From NCBI GenBank assembly GCA_016802295.1, contig JAESIW010000207.1, positions 1,626,032-1,690,031 of the forward strand: a DNA stretch of 64,000 bases. Reading direction: 5' to 3'. Under the pieces are notes generated by a model. It was not told the DNA's origin and made no database searches. It worked only from the letters and a program-made list of their open reading frames with translations. Origin of the DNA: Brachionus rotundiformis (lineage: Eukaryota > Rotifera > Eurotatoria > Ploima > Brachionidae). How positions within the stretch are numbered: position 1 is the stretch's first letter; every line of letters begins with the position of its first letter. The position numbers and the translations under genes are program-made. Shown in pieces: positions 12,618 to 23,020 of this stretch.

Positions 12618-13864
12618 ATGTCACATAGCATAGCTAGAGAGCGTGTTGATTTTTTCTGCTTAAATCTGGCCGTATTGGACCGGAAATCGCTCTTCATAGC
12701 TCTAACATTGATCACCTTGGTCTTCTTCTTGTTGTATGGCTATTTGCTCGAATTGGTTTTCAGACTTCCTGGCTTCGAAGAGTTCTCATGGTTCTTTACC
12801 TTGGTGCAATTTTTTTTATACTCAGTGTTTGCTTTTGGTGAAACAATTGTGAGAAGAGACACATACAGGAAGTAATTTTTATTAATCAAATGGCTTGGTT
12901 ATTTGAATTAATTTTTGTCCAAGGATTCCATTTAAAAATTATCTGTTGTTGGGATTTTTGACTGTTGCCACTATGGGTTTATCCAACGCTTCGGTCCCTT
13001 TTCTCAACTATCCGACTCAGGTAATGTTCAAATGCTGTAAATTGATACCAGTATTAGTTGGTGGTATACTTATACAAAATAAGCGCTTTAACATTTATGA
13101 TGTCAGTGCGAGTGTAGCTATGAGTATGGGACTGATATTTTTCACTTTAGCTGATGTTAAAGTTCAGCCAAATTTTAATCTTTATGGTGTTTTGCTTATA
13201 TCAGGTGCATTGTGTGCCGATGCGGCAATTGGCAATGTTCAAGAAAAGCAGATGAAAGGACACAATGCTTCAAATATTGAAGTCGTTTTATACTCTTATT
13301 CAATTGGTTTTGTTTACATATTATTTGGACAAATATTTTTTGGAAATATCATAGGGGCTCTGAAATTTTGGTTCAAAGTAAAAAATAAAACAAAACTTAA
13401 ATTTGATTTAATGATTTTTTGGAAGCATCCAATTGAGACCTTTGGATACACTCTCATCTTATCCTTATCTGGATATGCTGGCATTAACATTGTTCTTCAT
13501 TTGGTCAAGCAATTTGGTGCCTTACTTGCAGTAACAAGTATTTAAAATTGCCTATAATCTCAATCAAAAGCTAATTAATTTTTCAAGTAACTACATGTAG
13601 AAAAGCTGTTACCATAGTATTATCATTTATTTTTTTCACCAAACCATTTACTTATCAGTGAGAAGCATTTTTTTTATATGAAAAAAAGTTAATTTTTTTT
13701 AAAGGTATTTATGGTCTGGTTTATTGGTTTTATTGGGCATTTATTTAAATCTTTTGAGCAAAAATCATGATAAATTTGAATCAATGCTAAAATTTTATTA
13801 TTATCATTATTTTAAAAAGCAAAAAGATCTTCAAAAGTATGAGTCAGTGGACAGCATGGTCTAG
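12618..13864 (+). CDS. slc35b3: PAPS transporter SLC35B3-like, copy A
   Basis: Exons 12618-12871, 12924-13537, 13588-13657 and 13705-13864 give 365 residues (human SLC35B3 is 401). The family carries 3'-phosphoadenosine-5'-phosphosulfate into the Golgi for sulfation. Diagnostic stretches match human SLC35B3 closely: TMGLSNASVPFLNYPTQVMF, CCKLIP, FTLADVK, PNFNLYGVLLIS, ALCADAAIGNVQEKQM, EVVLYSYSIGFVYILFG and TTCRKAVTIVLSF. About ten hydrophobic helices are apparent. The first exon carries the N-terminal LYGYLLELVFRLPGF. Copy B follows 118 bp downstream on the same strand with shared intron positions, so the pair arose by tandem duplication. Confidence 0.92.
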
Positions 13865-13982
13865 AATAATTAAAATAAATTATTTTTTTAAAAATCTTTT
13901 TTAGTTAAGAAAAAATTTAGAACTAAAAATTCTAAATAAAATTTTTTTATATAACTTTATTTTTTTATTAAATATTAAAAGC

Positions 13983-16019
13983 ATGTTAGCCGAGAACAAA
14001 GTCAAATGTTTATTTTTGGACTTGACCAGATACCCAAAATCAAGTCAATTTATTATCTTATCAATCACAGTATTTGCCTTTCACTTGGTTCAGGGCTACA
14101 TGCACGAATTGATATTTCGTCTTGCTGGTTTTAAACCCTACAGCATGTTCTTAACCCTACTACAATTTGGCATATATGCCATTTTGGCACTTCTCGAATC
14201 GTTGCTAAGACATGAATTTAGACTTAAGAGAGCAATTAAACGAAAGTATATTTTACTTTTTTTAAATTAATTAAATCTTAATTTAATAAGGTTTATTTAA
14301 GTGTAGATTTAAAGACTTATGCTTTTATAGCATTTCTGTCAATGTGTACAATGGGTCTTTCGAATACCGCAGTGGCCTATTTAAATTTTCCCACTTTTAA
14401 TATGTTTAAATCGTGCAAATTAATTCCTGTTATGATGGGATCTATGATAATTTTAGGTAAAAAATACAATCTATATGATAAATTGGCTGTTTTGTGTATG
14501 ACTTTGGGTCTGATTTTTTTCACTCTTGCCGACTCAAAACTGCATCCTAATTTTGAGTTATATGGTGTAGTGATGGTAATAGGAGCTCTAATGGCAGATG
14601 CTGTTATTGGAAATGTTCAGGAAAAAGCTATGAATGAAAACGATTCTTCCAATACGGAAATGGTTCTTTACTCTTATTCAATCGGCTTTTTCTACATTCT
14701 TTTTTGGGAAGTGTTTGTCACCTTCCGTTTATTGGAAGCCATCAAATTTAGCAATGAGGTAAATTAAAAAATATCTTTTAATAAAAAAGCTGATTTGTTA
14801 GAATCCTTCTAAAACTTATCTGTACATATTTGTCTATTCGGTTGTTGGATATTTCGGTGTTAATGTCGTATTGACTTTGGTAAAAAGATTTGGTGCATTG
14901 ATTGCTGTTACAGGTACTCTGGGTTTATGCTGTTATCTAAGAATAATGTATTTTAATTGATAGTTACTACTTGTCGAAAAGCCATAACCATTGTTTTATC
15001 ATTTATACTTTTTGCCAAGCCATTCTCAATGCAGTGAGTATTTGATTTAAAATGCATACACTCTGCAATAATCTTTTATTAAATATTATCAAAAGTGCTG
15101 TAAAATAACCATAATCAAAATGACCAAAGATTAATTTGGTAAGTAAACTTTAATACTTTAATAAATAGATAAGATTAATTTTAAAAAAGAAGTTGCAGAG
15201 TGTATTTTTTTATAGATNNNNNNNNNNNNNNNNNNNNNNNNNNNNNNNNNNNNNNNNNNNNNNNNNNNNNNNNNNNNNNNNNNNNNNNNNNNNNNNNNNN
15301 NNNNNNNNNNNNNNNNNNNNNNNNNNNNNNNNNNNNNNNNNNNNNNNNNNNNNNNNNNNNNNNNNNNNNNNNNNNNNNNNNNNNNNNNNNNNNNNNNNNN
15401 NNNNNNNNNNNNNNNNNNNNNNNNNNNNNNNNNNNNNNNNNNNNNNNNNNNNNNNNNNNNNNNNNNNNNNNNNNNNNNNNNNNNNNNNNNNNNNNNNNNN
15501 NNNNNNNNNNNNNNNNNNNNNNNNNNNNNNNNNNNNNNNNNNNNNNNNNNNNNNNNNNNNNNNNNNNNNNNNNNNNNNNNNNNNNNNNNNNNNNNNNNNN
15601 NNNNNNNNNNNNNNNNNNNNNNNNNNNNNNNNNNNNNNNNNNNNTATTTGATTTAAAATGCATACACTCTGCCATAATCTTTTATTAAATATTATCAAAA
15701 GTGTTGTAAAATAACCATTATCAAAATGACCAAAGATTAATTTGGTAAGGTAAACTTTAATACTTTAATAAATAGATAAGATTAATTTTAACAAAGAAGT
15801 TGCAGAGTGTATTTTTTTATAGATTAAAAATATCCTAATATGTATCTTAATTAATTAAGATATTTTTGGTCCGGACTTGTGGTTCTATTCGGCATTTATT
15901 TAAATCTCTACGGTAAAAACAAAACAAAATGGGATTCCTACTTAAAATGTAGCCTACTTCGTTTGAGCAAATATTTTAAAATGAAAAAAAATCCCAACTA
16001 CGGAATAAAATATGTTTAG
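13983..16019 (+). CDS. slc35b3: PAPS transporter SLC35B3-like, copy B (intron contains assembly gap)
   Basis: Exons 13983-14245, 14302-14758, 14802-14913, 14964-15033 and 15860-16019 give 353 residues. The protein retains the family signature (TMGLSNTAVAYLNFPT, SCKLIPVMMG, ADAVIGNVQEKAM, EMVLYSYSIGFFYILF, TTCRKAITIVLSF, YFWSGLVVLFGIYLNLYG). It differs from copy A at many positions, so the duplication is not recent. Copy B has an extra intron (14759-14801) that copy A lacks. The last intron contains the N gap and two near-identical flanking blocks. The stop lies only 46 bp from the stop of drc1 on the opposite strand, so the 3' ends almost certainly overlap. Both copies look intact. Confidence 0.9.
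15038..15824. repeat. near-identical 180-bp blocks flanking a 427-bp N gap
   Basis: 15038-15217 and 15645-15824 are almost the same sequence (a handful of substitutions and one inserted base) in the same orientation on either side of the Ns at 15218-15644. Each block contains a 13-bp inverted pair, ATACACTCTGCAA near its left end and TTGCAGAGTGTAT near its right end (second block: one mismatch). The blocks are either two copies of a tandem repeat or MITE-like element, or one contig end assembled twice from different haplotypes. Confidence 0.85.
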
Positions 16020-16065
16020 CTTTAATTTTATTTAAAAATAAAAAAATCCAAAAATTATTATTTAA

Positions 16066-19000
16066 TTATTTTGAGTATTCCATTTGAAGTATTTTTGTAG
16101 GTGGAATTTCTAGTTCTTGATTGATATTCGATTGCATGTACTGTGCCAACAACATTCTCAATTCCATGTTCTGGTTGGCCAAAGCTTTGTTCTCGTCAAT
16201 AAGCTGCACTCGTTTGTTTAATACTCCACTTCAAATAAATATTAAATTAGTTTCTTTTTATCTATTATTTTCAAAGTATACTAATATTTTTGCAAAGCGT
16301 ATAACATTCCATCCCAAAGCTTTTCTTTTTTTGGACTTATTAAGTCTTCATACTTTTTCCAATACTCACCATCGGCTGAGTCATCTCTATTGTCCAAATT
16401 TTCCAATCTAAACTTAGACAATTTTTTCTGCTGACTTCAAACAAACAAATAAACAAAATGAGCATTTAAATTTAAATTAAGATAATACTTTTCGTGCTTT
16501 TGGTGAAACTTCAAAAATGTTTTTAGCGCAGTGATAGCTTCATTTGGATCAATGAGCTCTATTTGATCATTTGGGATGGAAATTTTGTCATCACTTTTTG
16601 ATCTATTGGTCAAGCTTCCGTCTATTTTGGAATTTTCATTTTCTTCTTCCGATTTACTTCTCTCTGTAAAAGCCTTATTCTTTACCAGCTCTTGGTAATT
16701 TCTATGACTGATAAAATATTGAGCCAGAAGTTTCACATCATTTTCAGTTTCAATTCCGAGTGCTTTAAATATGGAGTCCAATTTGACCATTGATTTTTCA
16801 TTTTTTTCCAATGGTTCAATTAGATTGGCCAATTTTTGCTCCAAGAGAAAGCCGGCTTCATCACATATGAGCATGATTATTTTTCTAAGGGCGCCTTTAT
16901 TCAGATTAAGGATTACATTACGACTTTCTTCTTTAAACTGAGTGCCTTCTTTTGAAATTTTGCTTGGCTTTTTTTCCAAATTCTGGCTTTTCTGTTTGGA
17001 AAAGGTTTCCATGTCACTTTTTGATTTTTGATCTTGTATAGATGTCTCTTCTTCTTCGTCTTCAGTTTCATCATCGGTCTGAAACAATTCATTGATAAAA
17101 TCGTTGCCAGATTTCGACTGATCATTGCCATTAATAGGACCAATGTTGTTCATAAACGATCTTAATAGATATTAATTTTTTTTATTTTTTTTCAAATATT
17201 TAATAAACTTTGTTTAATAAAAAAATAGAATAAAATTAAATCTATATTGAGAAAAAATTCTAACTAATTAGTAATTATTCCTTTCTTTTGGAAGATTGTT
17301 ACCAAATGGGAAAATATTTGGAAAAAGTTGTCATACTACACTTTAAAAAAAATAGTTCAAATTTTAATTAGATAATTTTTACAAATTTTATCTACAATTA
17401 TACTGTTTTTATCATATATGATAATACTTCAATGCTTTAGTGTTTTTAATTAAACCAAAGTTTATGAGATGTTATGGAGTTATTATTTTTAAAGTATTAC
17501 ATATCAGGACAGGCCCATTCCAAGCCCAATTGCTGTTCATGTATAATTCTGTCTGCTTCCAACAAGTTATGGGAGAGAATTTTACACTGTTCCTCGTTCA
17601 TGATCCAAATGTCGTGGAACTTTTTCAAATCAACAGCCAAAAAGTGCTTGGACTTAATTTGCATGTCATTAAACTTGTCCGTCACTCGCTTGTACTTTTC
17701 GGCTAATTGTTGGCTCTCGTCATTGAACTTTTTTATCTGTTTGGCAAGCTTTTTTTTCAAACTGGTCAACTCATCCTGCAGTTTGGTAATTTTTCTTTTC
17801 TGTTGAGCCTTGCTCTTGGTTTTTTCTTCATCAAGTTTTTGTATAACTTGAAAGTTGTACTCAAGTTTTTCCTGATTCAGCTGATAAGTAGCTTTCATTT
17901 GTTGCAGCCTTTGTTCCAGAATTTGGAGATCGTTCTCCAATTTTATCTTTATTTCATTGTATTCCTCGGCATCTTTGACCCTGAGCATGTTCAGCTCGTT
18001 CTCGTTGCGCTCAACACGCTTGAATCTCTCTTCCATAAAAGCAATTTCCTTTGTCTTTCTCTCCTCCATTTTATCGTCCCATTCTTTTCTATGCTTGTCC
18101 AAAAGATCCTTTCTCTCATTAATAAACGCGTTCTTTATTTCATTAAACATGATTAACTTTTAATTAACAAAGCATTTTTTATAATACCTCAATATTGATC
18201 AGTTCTTCCATGTAAAATTTTCTCATACTATAAGTTTGGTCCTTCATCCGCTCGATCAATAGATCAATATCCTCAGCATACTTTTTCAATGCCTTAACAT
18301 AAATGTCATCTTTGTTTTTAAGCTCTTGCTTAAAGTCGTTTATGAGCTTGTTCTTTTCCTCAATCATGGCATCGCACAGTTGTTTTTGGTCCATAAGCAT
18401 CTTTATTTAATAATTTCCAAAATTTGGTAAAAATTTTTTTTGCATTAGAAATTACCTCATGGAGCTCTTGTGGAATCTCTTTCGACTGGGCAGTTTCCCA
18501 TTTTTTAACTATCTAAAAATAATTTTTTATCTATTTTACTCTCATGTGTAATTTTTTGTCCACAATTAAATTTTTTTTAATTTAAAAAAAAAGATGCCAA
18601 TTGTGTACATAGAAGACCATTTTAAAAATATACTTCTTCGAATTTTTCAGCTGCCGACTTGGCTTCTTGTTCAAGTCTTTCCTTCCTTAACCGAGACTGT
18701 TCCTCTTCTTCGGTGCGTCTAGTGTGCTCTCTAGCATCAGCAGCAACCCTGACATTTGAAACCAACTCGAGACCATCATTTTCCAATTTGACCAAGCGCG
18801 CTCTCGAATCTTGAATCTGTTTGCGCCCTTTGGTCAATTCGACTTTTTTCTCAGTCTCTGCTGGTGCCGTAGAACCAATTCGTTTCCTTTATTTTCATAC
18901 TTAGTATTTTATATTAATTTATCTAATATTATTTACTTTTCTTCCAGTTCATTTTTTTTCTTGATTCGTAGACGCCTAGCTTGGATTCGTTCATCTCGAT

Positions 19001-19073
19001 TTTCTGAATCAACACTCGGACCCTCGTCATCCTTGACACTCGAATCCTTTTTGTTTATGGTCAACAAGTCCAT
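16066..19073 (-). CDS. drc1: dynein regulatory complex subunit 1
   Basis: Eight exons on the minus strand give 767 residues (human DRC1 is 740): 19073-18937, 18886-18634, 18512-18456, 18400-18188, 18156-17501, 17160-16489, 16434-16282 and 16228-16066. DRC1 (CCDC164) is the coiled-coil core of the nexin-dynein regulatory complex of motile cilia. Landmarks match human almost word for word: ERIQARRLRIKKKNELEE at the N-terminus, IPQELHEMLMDQKQLCDAMI, LQQMKATYQLNQEKLEYNFQ, WIMNEEQCK, LGLEWACPD, IMLICDEAGFLLEQKL and, at the end, INQELEIPPTKIL. The middle is strongly coiled coil; an acidic insert follows the NNIGPI motif. It is convergent with slc35b3 copy B and lies 245 bp downstream of med6 on the same strand. 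Confidence 0.96.
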
Positions 19074-19318
19074 TATTTTATATAAGTTATTTTCCTACAG
19101 TATACTATTGAGTGAAAACGAATAAGATATTTCAGTTTTTCCAAATAAAAATTTAATAAAATTGGTTGCCATAGAAACTTCATTTTAAAAATTAAAAATT
19201 TTAATAGAGAAAAAACTTTGCTAATTATTTCATCTTATTATTAAATGTTTGACCTTATTGATTAATTTATTAAAAGAAATTTAAAAAAAAATATACAAAA
19301 AATTATATATTATTTTGT

Positions 19319-20153
19319 CTATCTTGAATTTGGCTTTAATTTTTTTTCAGCCGGTTGGTCACTGTTATTTTCAGACACTGTTTCTGTTGGATTAACACCA
19401 TTATCTTGGTCCATATTTTCAACGTTGTCCTCACTAGGCTTAAGTGGTGTTATTTTTTTGACAAACTCCTCAATTAATGGCTGTGTTTTGGACCTCTGAA
19501 AAAAGGACCATTTTTGTTGCTGAATAATTTCTTTATTTTTATTCTCTTCATCTAAAAAATAATTAAATTTTTAATTGATATATTGGCTTTTTGGGAAAAC
19601 AACTTTGATTAAACTCCCAGTGATAGCCCTTTGATGGGTTAAACTTGTAGTATCCGAATGAAGTCTCTAGGCATTCTTGTAAATAATGCGAAGTCATTTC
19701 AAGGCGAGAGCTCAAGACCGACATGAAGTCTGGCGCTTGGTAAACAACACCATGTAAAATGTAGTAATAGGATAGAGGAATAACTTCTTGAGGTGATTTT
19801 CTCTCTACTTTTCTTATTATGTAAAGGGGAGGCTGGGCAGAGTGAAGCTGGTACTCGTAGCCTTTCAAAGACCTTAAGATAAAGATCTAAGCTAGATTAA
19901 TTAGTATTTTTGTTTCAAATAATACATTAATGTTTCTACATTTCCGCCTTGCATTTTCAAGTATTGGTTATTGCATTCTACATTGTAAAATGGGTTTCGT
20001 ACATCACAAAAATAGTCAAGTACTGTGAATTCATTTAGCCATGGAAAAAATGAACTATCTGACCAATTTATGTGAAGTTTATTCCCTGAATAGAACAAGA
20101 TAAAAAGCTTGTTTCTTTTTTAAAGATAAATCACCTGTTGAAAGACTGGCCAT
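19319..20153 (-). CDS. med6: Mediator complex subunit 6
   Basis: Exons 20153-20135, 20085-19926, 19872-19604 and 19551-19319 give 226 residues (human MED6 is 246). MED6 is a head-module subunit of the RNA polymerase II Mediator. The joined protein shows SDSSFFPWLNEFTVLDYF, NPFYN..CNN, QPPLYIIRKVERKSPQEVIP, YYILHGVVYQAPD and NPSKGYHWEF, all aligned with human. The first exon is only 19 nt (MASLSTG). Intron 2 carries a clear ACTAAT branch-like sequence. A pyrimidine-rich acceptor (CTGTCTTTTTCAG) ends 23 nt before the ATG. The C-terminal 70 residues are polar and poorly conserved, as in other MED6 proteins. Confidence 0.95.
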
Positions 20154-20337
20154 ATCTATTTTTAATCAAATAATTACTGAAAAAGACAGGTTTTGATACA
20201 GTCAAAATTAACTGACTTGATAGAATTGATAAATAAGCAAATAGTTTTTATAAATTTTATTAAAATAATTTAAACTGTTTCGATTTAATGATTTAATTAG
20301 ATTTTACATGACAAAAAAGAATATCTATAAACAAATT

Positions 20338-21289
20338 TTAGACTATTATTTCGAGTTCACGAGCATATTCTATCATTTGCATGACCAGTTCGTTAGATGG
20401 AATGTTTTGGTTCTCTTGGTCTGTTTGTTTTTGTTCGAAATAAAAGTAATTATCAGATGCCATAATCCATTTTCTCTAAAAAAAAATCAAATAAGATTTG
20501 ATAAGCAAAAATGATTAATCAACCTCTTTGGCAAATTCAACCAATTCTTGCTCGTTTTTGAAATAGAGCATATTTCCGGCTTCACGGAACAAAATTTTTT
20601 TATAACCAACTTCCATGCAGCTGGCTATTTCCTCTCTGGAAGAAAAATTTACTTTTAACTTTTACACATTTAAAGCATAAAGACAAACCTGATCGTTTTA
20701 AGTAGAATGTCCATGAAAAAATTGTAGGATGGAGATGGTACATTGCCTTTGGACAAGAATACTTTGTTATAACTACCTTCCATTAAATATTGTTCCAAAG
20801 AAACTGGATGACGGATGTAAATGTTTGTTTGGATCAATTGAGGACTCAGAAGCTCAAGTTCAGTGTGGAACTCGGATAAGCGATTGCGAGCCAAAAGGCA
20901 CAACAAATTAAGGCCAATTAATTGAAATTTAAAAGGTGATTCGGATATTTCATTTCTATTTTAGAAGAAGATAATTATTGGTCAAAAAAATAGATAAAAA
21001 TTCTTGTTTACTGAAAATCAAAATAGAATGTTTTTAGCTGAGAAATGTAGCGCTCAAAACCCTGGATGTCACCAACTGCTATGGAGCATTGAGCACCTAT
21101 TTCAAATACATCTCTGGCCAAGTGAAGTTCTCGTTTGTCAATTGGACTTCCAGGAGTGGGAATAAAACCGGTTTCGGACAAAATTATCTTCAATTGGGTC
21201 AAATACTCTAGACATTTGTCAAAATTTTGAGGCTTTTTGTTCCATTCATTGGTCAATTTTTGGTACAATTCGACAGCTTCTTTTCTCAT
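20338..21289 (-). CDS. psmd8: 26S proteasome non-ATPase regulatory subunit 8 (Rpn12)
   Basis: Exons 21289-21012, 20955-20689, 20635-20524 and 20475-20338 give 264 residues (the short human form is 257). PSMD8/Rpn12 is a lid subunit of the 19S regulatory particle. Conserved stretches: LYQKLTNEWNKKPQN, LARDVFEIGAQCSI, FERYISQLKTFYFDF, NRLSEFHTELE, HPVSLEQYLMEGSYNKVF, SYNFFMDILLKTIR and a C-terminal MQMIEYARELEIIV. The open frame extends further upstream without an ATG, so the start was placed at the first ATG (MRKEAVELYQ). Intron 3 shows the usual weak GT..AG signals. The med6 gene follows 184 bp downstream on the same strand. Confidence 0.96.
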
Positions 21290-22168
21290 TTTTTGGTTCA
21301 AATATTTTAAAAAAAAATTAAACTTTTTCTTGATATGATTTTGCAAAATTTGAAAGGAAATCTGTTTATAGTTTAGTAATTTAGAATAAATGCATTAATG
21401 CAGATACATTTTTGAGTCTTATTTTTTATTACATTATCTTAGTTTGAATAATGACTTAATAAATTAATTGCTTATTAAATCATCAAGAGTAGTTAACCAA
21501 GTTTAATTTGGTTAAAACAGACTGGAACGATCGTTTCATAATTTTTGAGATGTGATCTCGACAAGACTCAATAATCTTTTAATTTAAATATATTTTTTGT
21601 ATGTGAGTGAATTGTAAATATCTTTGAGCTCTTGAATTGACACAGTTATCAATTTGATAATTGCAAATTTTGTATATCTGATATTATCTAAGTTTAATCT
21701 AAGTTGGTTTTATTCGATCAAAAAGTACAAAAGACACTAATATTTGAAAATTATTAGTTTAATGATTCTAATCAAGAAATTATTTTGATATTTTAAAAAG
21801 AAAAAAATTTTTTTTTTCGAATCTTTTTTTATTTTACAAAATTATTTTAATATATCAGAAAATTACGAGTAATTTTTATTATTTATTTTTAAAATTGTTA
21901 AATTCGTATACAAGTATTTTATCCTATATTAAAAATATATATAAATATTAATTATTGAAAAGAAAAAAAAAAATAATTTAATTCCTATACAATTGAATGT
22001 AAGCCTGAGTTCAATATTGTAAACAAAAAAAAATTTTACATTAAATTGTATACCAGATAGACTTGTCCGAATGCATTTAATGCTTTGTGGGCCTTTTGTA
22101 AACCATTTATCTAATCGACAAGTTAACCCAGTACTAAAATTTAAAATTTTCAAAACAAATAAAAAATT
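21290..22168. other. intergenic AT-rich spacer
   Basis: Lies between the 5' end of psmd8 and the 3' end of the orphan gene. A 74-codon frame at 21929-22153 (-) follows a plausible acceptor, but no donor in the correct phase exists upstream, so I do not call it coding. Probable promoter of psmd8. Confidence 0.55.
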
Positions 22169-23020
22169 TTAAAAAAAATTTATATCATAAATTCTCATAA
22201 AAAGTTGTCTTAATGGAGAGTATGAATATCTAGGGTGTAAAAGTCCGATTGTGTCACTAAATTCGTCATAACTGGAATGTCTAAGGCTCAATCTGTTTAA
22301 AAATTTTAAACCATTTGCTACAATACCAAATATGCTGAATGGCCTCTTGACCAAGTCGCCTATTTGCCAATTATTTTCGCATTCATTTTGCTCTTTGAGC
22401 TCTTGGGCTCTTTTGGTCAAGCTTTTAAAGAAAAAATACTTTTCAGCTGTTTTCCTAATGCGCCAAATCGATCTCTTGGACCATTCGCATATTTTATCTT
22501 TTATAATGAGGGGAAGTGAATCTATGGCAAAATTGTTATTCACAAAAATATTTTCGCTTATCAAAAACTCATAAAAATTGTTCATGGTGTCGTCCGTATT
22601 GAACACAGATAGAACCAGGCTCGGGGCTGCGAAATTCACTTGTGAAAAAGAGCGATTAGGGGTCAGAATACGGCTATTAAACCCGCTGTCCAAGCTCAAT
22701 ATGTCTTCAATTCTAGAGCTAGGGGAGAATTCTGTGTCCACATAAAGTGGTCTGTCTGTGTCCGCTGTTTGCTGTTGCTTGTTCTGGTTTAATAGCTCAA
22801 AGCTAAAACTCTCATTGGAAACGGTGAATATGTTGCTTTCAAATGAGGTGTCATTTTTTAGCTCTTCTTGCTGGAACTGTTTGCTTGCTTCCGGTTTTTC
22901 GTCCATGTCACAATCCTTTGTGTTCAAGCAACTGCATAGAGACACTGTTTGGCACAGCCTATTGCCCATATTTTTCAATGATATGAATCTGTTCGAAGTA
23001 AGTTTAGTTTTTATGGGCAT
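22169..23020 (-). CDS. orphan protein, possible N-myristoylated/palmitoylated
   Basis: A single open frame of 283 codons on the minus strand with good protein-like composition; I do not recognise a family. The upstream Met at 23020 gives an 18-residue extension; an internal Met at 22969 starts MGNRLCQTVSLCSC, which has Gly at position 2 and three nearby Cys and so resembles a lipid-anchored N-terminus. The true start is undecided. The middle is polar and Gln/Ser-rich (residues 45-120). The C-terminal half is more ordered, with basic helices (SKRSIWRIRKTAEKYFFFK) and a closing LLHPRYSYSPLRQLFMRIYD. No transmembrane segment is evident. The gene stands alone, followed upstream by a gene-poor 4.4-kb stretch, and may carry long regulatory flanks. 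Confidence 0.6.
   Translation of the reverse strand: MPIKTKLTSNRFISLKNMGNRLCQTVSLCSCLNTKDCDMDEKPEASKQFQQEELKNDTSFESNIFTVSNESFSFELLNQNKQQQTADTDRPLYVDTEFSPSSRIEDILSLDSGFNSRILTPNRSFSQVNFAAPSLVLSVFNTDDTMNNFYEFLISENIFVNNNFAIDSLPLIIKDKICEWSKRSIWRIRKTAEKYFFFKSLTKRAQELKEQNECENNWQIGDLVKRPFSIFGIVANGLKFLNRLSLRHSSYDEFSDTIGLLHPRYSYSPLRQLFMRIYDINFF

Noticed and set aside
15181..15698. Long open frames on both strands across the N gap
   Set aside because: They consist almost entirely of unknown bases and carry no sequence information.
21929..22153. Possible extra exon downstream of the orphan gene at 22169-23020
   Set aside because: There is an acceptor, and the first part looks protein-like, but it is open only in the phase for which no upstream donor exists.
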